Shown piece after piece: positions 13,718 to 17,481 of a DNA stretch of 17,481 nt (the first letter of the stretch is position 1; every line of letters starts with the position of its first letter). The stretch spans positions 1 through 17,481 of the forward strand of contig JAEWEO010000293.1 in assembly GCA_023389295.1 (NCBI GenBank), given 5' to 3'. The translations under genes were made by a program, and so were the position numbers. A model generated the notes under the pieces. That model was not told the origin of the DNA. It worked only from the letters and a program-made list of their open reading frames with translations, and did not search any database. The DNA comes from Bacillota bacterium (lineage in GTDB: Bacteria > Bacillota > Clostridia > Lachnospirales > Lachnospiraceae).

Positions 13718-15082
13718 TTAGTTTTTAAAGCTGTGGATCGGAGCCGGAATTCTTCCGCCTCTGTTAATAAAATTATCACAATTAAATTGATTTACTTTCA
13801 TAACAGGGGCATAACCCAGTAATCCACCAAATTCTACACGCTCACCTACTGTTTTACCAATGACAGGAATAATACGCACCGCTGTTGTCTTCTGATTTAT
13901 CATACCAATTGCCATCTCATCTGCAATCATACCGGCAATGGTAGTTGCTTTTGTATCTCCGGGAATTGCTATCATATCTAAGCCTACGGAGCAAACACAG
14001 GTCATCGCCTCAAGCTTTTCTATGGTTAAGGCTCCTGCCTCTACTGCATTAATCATTCCCTGATCCTCACTTACAGGAATAAATGCACCGCTAAGACCAC
14101 CTACATAGGAGGATGCCATTACACCGCCCTTTTTCACCTGATCATTTAATAAGGCGAGAGCTGCAGTTGTTCCAGGTGCACCTACATATTCCAGCCCGAT
14201 TTCTTCTAATATTTCGGCAACGCTATCACCTACCGCCGGAGTTGGTGCTAAGGATAAGTCTATAATACCAAAAGGTATATTCATGAGTCTGGAGGCTTCC
14301 TGTGCTACCAGCTGACCAACACGGGTAATCTTAAATGCTGTCTTTTTAATGGTCTCACAAAGGGTCTCAAAATCTGCTCCTCTTACGCTTTCCAGAGCTT
14401 TTTTTACTACGCCAGGGCCACTTACACCTACATTGATGACTGCATCCCCCTCTGTAACTCCATGAAAAGCACCTGCCATAAACGGGTTATCATCCGGAGC
14501 GTTGCAAAATACCACAAGCTTTGCACAACCAATCGAATCCTTTTCTTTGGTGTAATTAGCTGTACTTAAAATGATTTCACCAAGAAGCTTTACTGCATTC
14601 ATATCTATACCGGTTTTTGTTGATCCCACATTGACAGAGCTACAAACACGCTCCGTCTGACTAAGTGCAATGGGAATAGATTTAATTAAGAGCTCGTCAC
14701 TATTTGTCATCGCCTTACTAACGAGTGCAGAATAGCCACCAATAAAATTAACTCCAACCTCTTTAGCAGCACGGTCAAGTGTTTTTGCGATGGATACATA
14801 ATCCTCCGTTGTTTTACAAGCTGCTGCCCCAACCAAAGAAATCGGGGTAACTGATATTCTTTTATTTACAATAGGAATGCCATACTCCCTTTGAATTTTA
14901 TTACCGGTAACAACAAGATTCTTTGCAATTGTTGTAATCTTTTCATATATTTTTCGGTTAAGCTCTTCCAGATTCGGATCTGCACAATCTAAGAGACTGA
15001 TACCAAGAGTGATTGTTCTGACATCCAGATTTTCCTGCTCAATCATCTTATTTGTTTCGATGACTTCATTTATATTAATCAT
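13718..15082 (-). CDS. UPF0210 / DUF711 family protein
   Basis: A 454-residue protein that matches UPF0210 along its whole length. Typical stretches are TITLGISLLDCAD near residue 25, RISVTPISL, FIGGYSALVSKAM, the glycine-rich INVGVSGPGVVKKAL, GIIDLSLAPTPAVGDSVAEILEEIG, and CSVGLDMIAIPGDT. The family is structurally known in Streptococcus but its biochemical function is not established. The conserved Gly/Cys/Asp patches and the PFL-like annotation used for it suggest an enzyme or cofactor-binding protein, but no substrate can be assigned. The start has a GAGAGG site. It follows the UPF0237 ACT-domain gene by 105 bases, and this pair is conserved together in many Firmicutes. That implies the ACT protein senses a ligand for, or partners, this protein. 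Confidence 0.93.
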   Translation of the reverse strand: MININEVIETNKMIEQENLDVRTITLGISLLDCADPNLEELNRKIYEKITTIAKNLVVTGNKIQREYGIPIVNKRISVTPISLVGAAACKTTEDYVSIAKTLDRAAKEVGVNFIGGYSALVSKAMTNSDELLIKSIPIALSQTERVCSSVNVGSTKTGIDMNAVKLLGEIILSTANYTKEKDSIGCAKLVVFCNAPDDNPFMAGAFHGVTEGDAVINVGVSGPGVVKKALESVRGADFETLCETIKKTAFKITRVGQLVAQEASRLMNIPFGIIDLSLAPTPAVGDSVAEILEEIGLEYVGAPGTTAALALLNDQVKKGGVMASSYVGGLSGAFIPVSEDQGMINAVEAGALTIEKLEAMTCVCSVGLDMIAIPGDTKATTIAGMIADEMAIGMINQKTTAVRIIPVIGKTVGERVEFGGLLGYAPVMKVNQFNCDNFINRGGRIPAPIHSFKN

Positions 15083-15187
15083 ACTATCCTCTCTTCCTTC
15101 CTTTGCACCTAAAGATGGGCAATTTACTGTTTTTATCCTTCGAATTGTCCTCTTTCTTTGGGAAAGAGTTTCGGTAAATTTGTTCTC

Positions 15188-15460
15188 TTATATTCTGTGC
15201 ATTTTGTCAAAAATATCTTCACGTTGTGCTTTAATTATTACACCAATCTCAGCACCAATTTGTTCCATTTCTTCTGAGATAACATCAAAGTCCTTCGTCA
15301 CATCGGCCATATCAACAATCATCATCATATTAAAAAATCCCTGAACGATTGTCTGGGATATATCCAGAATGTTAATCTGGTTATTTGCTAAATACGTACA
15401 TACTCTTGCGATTATTCCGACGGTATCTTTACCTACAACTGTAATAACTGCTCTTTTCAT
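15188..15460 (-). CDS. UPF0237 ACT-domain protein
   Basis: A stand-alone ACT domain of 90 residues: RAVITVVGKDTVGIIARVCTYLANNQINILDISQTIVQGFFNMMMIVDM, a beta-alpha-beta-beta pattern, followed by a helix and a last strand. ACT domains bind small ligands, often amino acids, and usually act as dimers. The GKDTVGIIA motif is at the typical ligand-binding turn. The ribosome site AAGGAGG (15475-15469) overlaps the stop codon of the upstream metallo-beta-lactamase-fold gene, so the two are translationally linked. The downstream neighbour is the UPF0210 gene, its usual partner. The ligand is unknown; GcvR-like regulation by glycine is one possibility from distant similarity. Confidence 0.93.
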   Translation of the reverse strand: MKRAVITVVGKDTVGIIARVCTYLANNQINILDISQTIVQGFFNMMMIVDMADVTKDFDVISEEMEQIGAEIGVIIKAQREDIFDKMHRI

Positions 15461-15474
15461 CCGTTTTGCCTCCT

Positions 15475-16266
15475 TTATACCATAACCATATCTGATGGCT
15501 GATCTCTTCGTGCTACATTTACATTATTTGCCGAGAAATTGCAACCGCGCTTCATGAGTTCACAGCAAACGGTTTCATACGCAAGTTCTTCATAATTATT
15601 TTCTTTGCTAAGATGTGCAAGAATAATATTTTTTAATTTCGGGTGAATTAATTTGCTGATTAAAGTTGCTGAGGTTTCATTTGATAAATGTCCTCGATCC
15701 CCTAAAATTCTTTGCTTTAAATAATATGGATACTTCCCTACCATGAGCATGTTTACATCATGGTTTGCTTCAATATATAACAGTTCAGAGTCTGTTAGCT
15801 TTGATACAATATAATCATCGTATTTACCAAGGTCTGTTGCAATTCCAACCTTATGCCCTTGTGATCTCATGGTATAACATACGGGATTAGAGGCATCGTG
15901 AGAAGTTGAAAAAGGTTCAATACAGATGTCGTTTATCATAAATTCTTCGTCCGGATTAATGTAATGATATAACTCTTCTTCTACGGACCCAAGACTCTTA
16001 ATTTGTTGAAGTGCTTTCGCTGTCTCATAGGTCGCATAAATCGGAATGTGATATTTTCGCGCCAGCACCCCAAGTCCGGAAATATGATCTGAGTGCTCAT
16101 GGGTAATCAGTATACCCTGAATGGTATCCGGCATAATATCAATTTGATTTAGACCGTTCTCAATGCGTTTCGCACTAACTCCGGCATCTACGAGCAGATT
16201 TGTATTTTGACTGCCAACATAAATACAGTTCCCACTACTGCCGCTTGCAATACTGCATAATTTCAT
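15475..16266 (-). CDS. Metallo-beta-lactamase-fold hydrolase, WalJ/YycJ type
   Basis: The chosen start is the ATG at 16266-16264, preceded by AGGA at 8 bases. It gives 263 residues and the typical N-terminus MKLCSIASGSSGNCIYVG. The metal motif HEHSDH is at residues 56-61, preceded by LLVDAGVSAK and ILIT and followed by the later ligands in FSTSHDA, GIATDLGKYD and ILAHLSKENN. YycJ/WalJ proteins are cytoplasmic nucleases or hydrolases linked in other Firmicutes to the WalRK cell-wall regulon and to DNA repair, but no walRK genes are present here. The frame continues upstream in phase to a TTG at 16371 without a ribosome site, and the nearest promoter lies inside that extension, so it is rejected. 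It heads an operon with the UPF0237 and UPF0210 genes. Confidence 0.9.
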   Translation of the reverse strand: MKLCSIASGSSGNCIYVGSQNTNLLVDAGVSAKRIENGLNQIDIMPDTIQGILITHEHSDHISGLGVLARKYHIPIYATYETAKALQQIKSLGSVEEELYHYINPDEEFMINDICIEPFSTSHDASNPVCYTMRSQGHKVGIATDLGKYDDYIVSKLTDSELLYIEANHDVNMLMVGKYPYYLKQRILGDRGHLSNETSATLISKLIHPKLKNIILAHLSKENNYEELAYETVCCELMKRGCNFSANNVNVARRDQPSDMVMV

Positions 16267-16290
16267 GTATACATTCCTACTCTCATTTAT

Positions 16291-16319
16291 ATAATATACG
16301 CCTTTATAGTAACAATCAA
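16291..16319 (-). promoter_or_regulatory. Proximal promoter of the WalJ-like operon
   Basis: On the minus strand TTGATT (16319-16314), a 17-base spacer and TATTAT (16296-16291) match the sigma-A boxes at 4 of 6 and 5 of 6 positions. Transcription would start near 16284, about 18 bases before the start codon, which supports the short start of this gene. Confidence 0.55.
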
Positions 16320-16430
16320 ACAGCTCATTCCCTATTTTGATAACACATATGTAGTATCCTATCAGTTCCAATGTTACATCAATTTATCATGTGAGCTTCG
16401 TATCAAATTACTTTGCGCATTTTCTTAATG

Positions 16431-16459
16431 AGTATCCCTCATTTCTACCGTTTTGTCAA
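16431..16459 (-). promoter_or_regulatory. Possible distal promoter of the WalJ-like operon
   Basis: On the minus strand a perfect TTGACA (16459-16454), a 17-base spacer and GATACT (16436-16431; 4 of 6) make a second candidate promoter. It would give a leader of about 160 bases. Between 16460 and 16561, and between 16320 and 16430, nothing else was recognised. Confidence 0.5.
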
Positions 16460-16561
16460 GGAAAACTATTCATTTCGGGTTGTAGTCTTGGTTACATTTG
16501 CCATGAATTATATTGCTATTGCTCTATATAATCTGGTTCCTTTTTAACAAAAACCCACAAG

Positions 16562-16598
16562 AAAGAAAGCTAAGTCTGATTCGGACTTAGCTTTCTTT
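16562..16598 (-). terminator. Terminator of the symporter gene
   Basis: A 15-bp stem (16562-16576 with 16584-16598, core GCTAAGTC/GACTTAGC) and a 7-base loop lie about 105 bases beyond the symporter stop. On the minus strand the second arm ends in TTTCTTTCTT, and on the plus strand in a T run, so it can work in both directions. It insulates the symporter from the WalJ-like operon. Confidence 0.85.
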
Positions 16599-16704
16599 TT
16601 AAGTACATGATTCATAAAATGTCTGCGAGCTGACATTTTGAATAAGACGGTCACTATGAGTGAGCATCGTTGATTATTCCAACTTAACCATGTATTAAGT
16701 TTCG

Positions 16705-17481
16705 TTAATTACTCTTTACTTTTAGCCAATGCTTACCATCTACAAATCTGGCTGCTAACATGGCACATACCGTATTACCCGTTGAGTTTAGTACCGTTGC
16801 CGGTGCATCGATAATGGTGCTGATTACTGCGATTACAGGCAATGCTTCCGGCGGAAAACCATATACACTTAATATAAGCATTTCTCCGATTAGTCCACCT
16901 CCAGGAATTGCTCCCATAACTGCTCCAACAAGGAAACCTACCGCAAGGATGGATAAAATGGTGGGAAGATCAGCAATATCTTTACCAAATAGTCCAAACA
17001 AGAATACAATTTTTAAAACACCACCAATAACAGAGCCGTCCTTATGGGTATTAACACCAAGGGGTATTACCGTCTCCGCTATATCATTTGGTACACCAAT
17101 TTTTTTCGTAGCATCCAAATTCACCGGAATCGTTGCTGCACTTGAGCAGGTAGCAAGGGCGGTAACCGTAGGAGCAATTGCATTCTTCCAGAAGGCTTTG
17201 ATTCCTTCCTTCCCGCCTGCAACATAGGCATAAATGGTAAAGAAGATAAAATAATTAATAACTGCCAAAACTAAATATAAAAGAAATACTCTTAAATACC
17301 CTTCCAGTATCTGAGCTCCTAACTGCCCGATAATCGTTGCAAAATAACAGCCCAAACCAATGGGAGCATAGTACATAATGATTTTCATAATCTTCATTAG
17401 TACCTGTGAAGTTGCATTTAAAAATTCTTTCACTATGGTTGCCTTTTCTCCCACTAAGGCAGTTGCTACACCGAATAAAAC
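16705..17481 (-). CDS. Dicarboxylate/amino acid:cation symporter (DAACS family), C-terminal part
   Basis: The gene runs off the right edge: 258 codons are visible, and the frame stays open past the GTG at 17454 (LFGVATALVGEKA), so that codon is not the start. Hydrophobic segments and re-entrant loops fit the transport core of the glutamate transporter family: the serine-rich hairpin TCSSAATIPVNLDATKK, then VIPLGVNTHKDGSVIGG, the second hairpin with GAIPGGGLIG, and the last helix with STIIDAPATVLNSTGN. CSSAATIPVN resembles the hairpin of the serine/threonine transporter SstT. Compared with the archaeal homologue GltPh from memory, the NMDGT motif reads HKDGS, and the arginine that binds the substrate side-chain carboxylate appears replaced by alanine. 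A neutral or unusual substrate is therefore more likely than glutamate or aspartate (inference). The protein lies in the cytoplasmic membrane. Confidence 0.9.
   Translation of the reverse strand, partial: VLFGVATALVGEKATIVKEFLNATSQVLMKIMKIIMYYAPIGLGCYFATIIGQLGAQILEGYLRVFLLYLVLAVINYFIFFTIYAYVAGGKEGIKAFWKNAIAPTVTALATCSSAATIPVNLDATKKIGVPNDIAETVIPLGVNTHKDGSVIGGVLKIVFLFGLFGKDIADLPTILSILAVGFLVGAVMGAIPGGGLIGEMLILSVYGFPPEALPVIAVISTIIDAPATVLNSTGNTVCAMLAARFVDGKHWLKVKSN

Noticed and set aside
16760..17227. 155-codon open frame on the plus strand, antisense to the symporter
   Set aside because: It mirrors the Gly/Ala/Ile-rich membrane segments of the symporter, which has recognisable family motifs on the other strand.
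17452..17454. GTG as the start of the symporter
   Set aside because: The frame stays open to the window edge with family-like membrane sequence (LFGVATALVGEK), so the gene is cut by the edge rather than starting here.

Overview
This is ordinary housekeeping chromosome from a low-G+C, Gram-positive anaerobe. Gene content and order (ireB-ruvX-DUF1292-fur-RNase J-mltG stub-trmR, an HPr-like gene, nifZ-thiI, the UPF0237/UPF0210 pair) point to the Clostridia, most likely a Lachnospiraceae member related to Lachnoclostridium/Clostridium phytofermentans. That placement is inference from family memory, not a search. All genes but one lie on the minus strand, so the window is best read from right to left. 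No tRNA, rRNA, CRISPR array, insertion sequence or prophage gene was seen.

Right part (about 9.2-17.5 kb): a DAACS-family symporter cut by the right edge ends at a strong hairpin terminator. Next comes a probable operon of a WalJ/YycJ-type metallo-beta-lactamase-fold protein, a UPF0237 ACT-domain protein and a UPF0210 (DUF711) protein. It is followed by an M20-type PepD dipeptidase, a LytR-CpsA-Psr cell-wall ligase with a long acidic cytoplasmic head, a hairpin terminator, and a membrane-anchored M23 peptidase.

Middle (about 6.4-9.2 kb): a NifZ-type cysteine desulfurase and a rhodanese-less ThiI form the two-gene tRNA 4-thiouridine module. Its leader is the most striking non-coding feature here. 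A good sigma-A promoter fires into a nest of perfect inverted repeats (8884-9048) that would put a 13-bp helix, a 24-bp hairpin and an 11-bp hairpin at the very 5' end of the mRNA as a compact three-way junction.

Left part (1-6.3 kb): the only plus-strand gene encodes an HPr-like protein without the phospho-accepting histidine, with its own promoter and terminator. Minus-strand genes then follow for MtaB (tRNA ms2t6A), IreB (substrate of the PASTA kinase), RuvX, a DUF1292 protein, a Fur-family regulator, RNase J (best start a TTG; three 9-residue repeats at its N-terminus), a membrane-anchored MltG stub without the catalytic domain, and the start of TrmR (tRNA mo5U34), cut by the left edge.

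Three themes recur: tRNA modification (TrmR, MtaB, NifZ/ThiI), RNA processing (RNase J, RuvX), and envelope upkeep and its signalling (MltG stub, IreB, WalJ-like, LCP, M23). Several start codons differ from the longest reading frame because a Shine-Dalgarno sequence lies inside that frame; these choices are explained per gene. No clearly new multi-gene system was found. The best leads are the nifZ leader structure, the histidine-less HPr, the MltG stub and the symporter with altered binding motifs.
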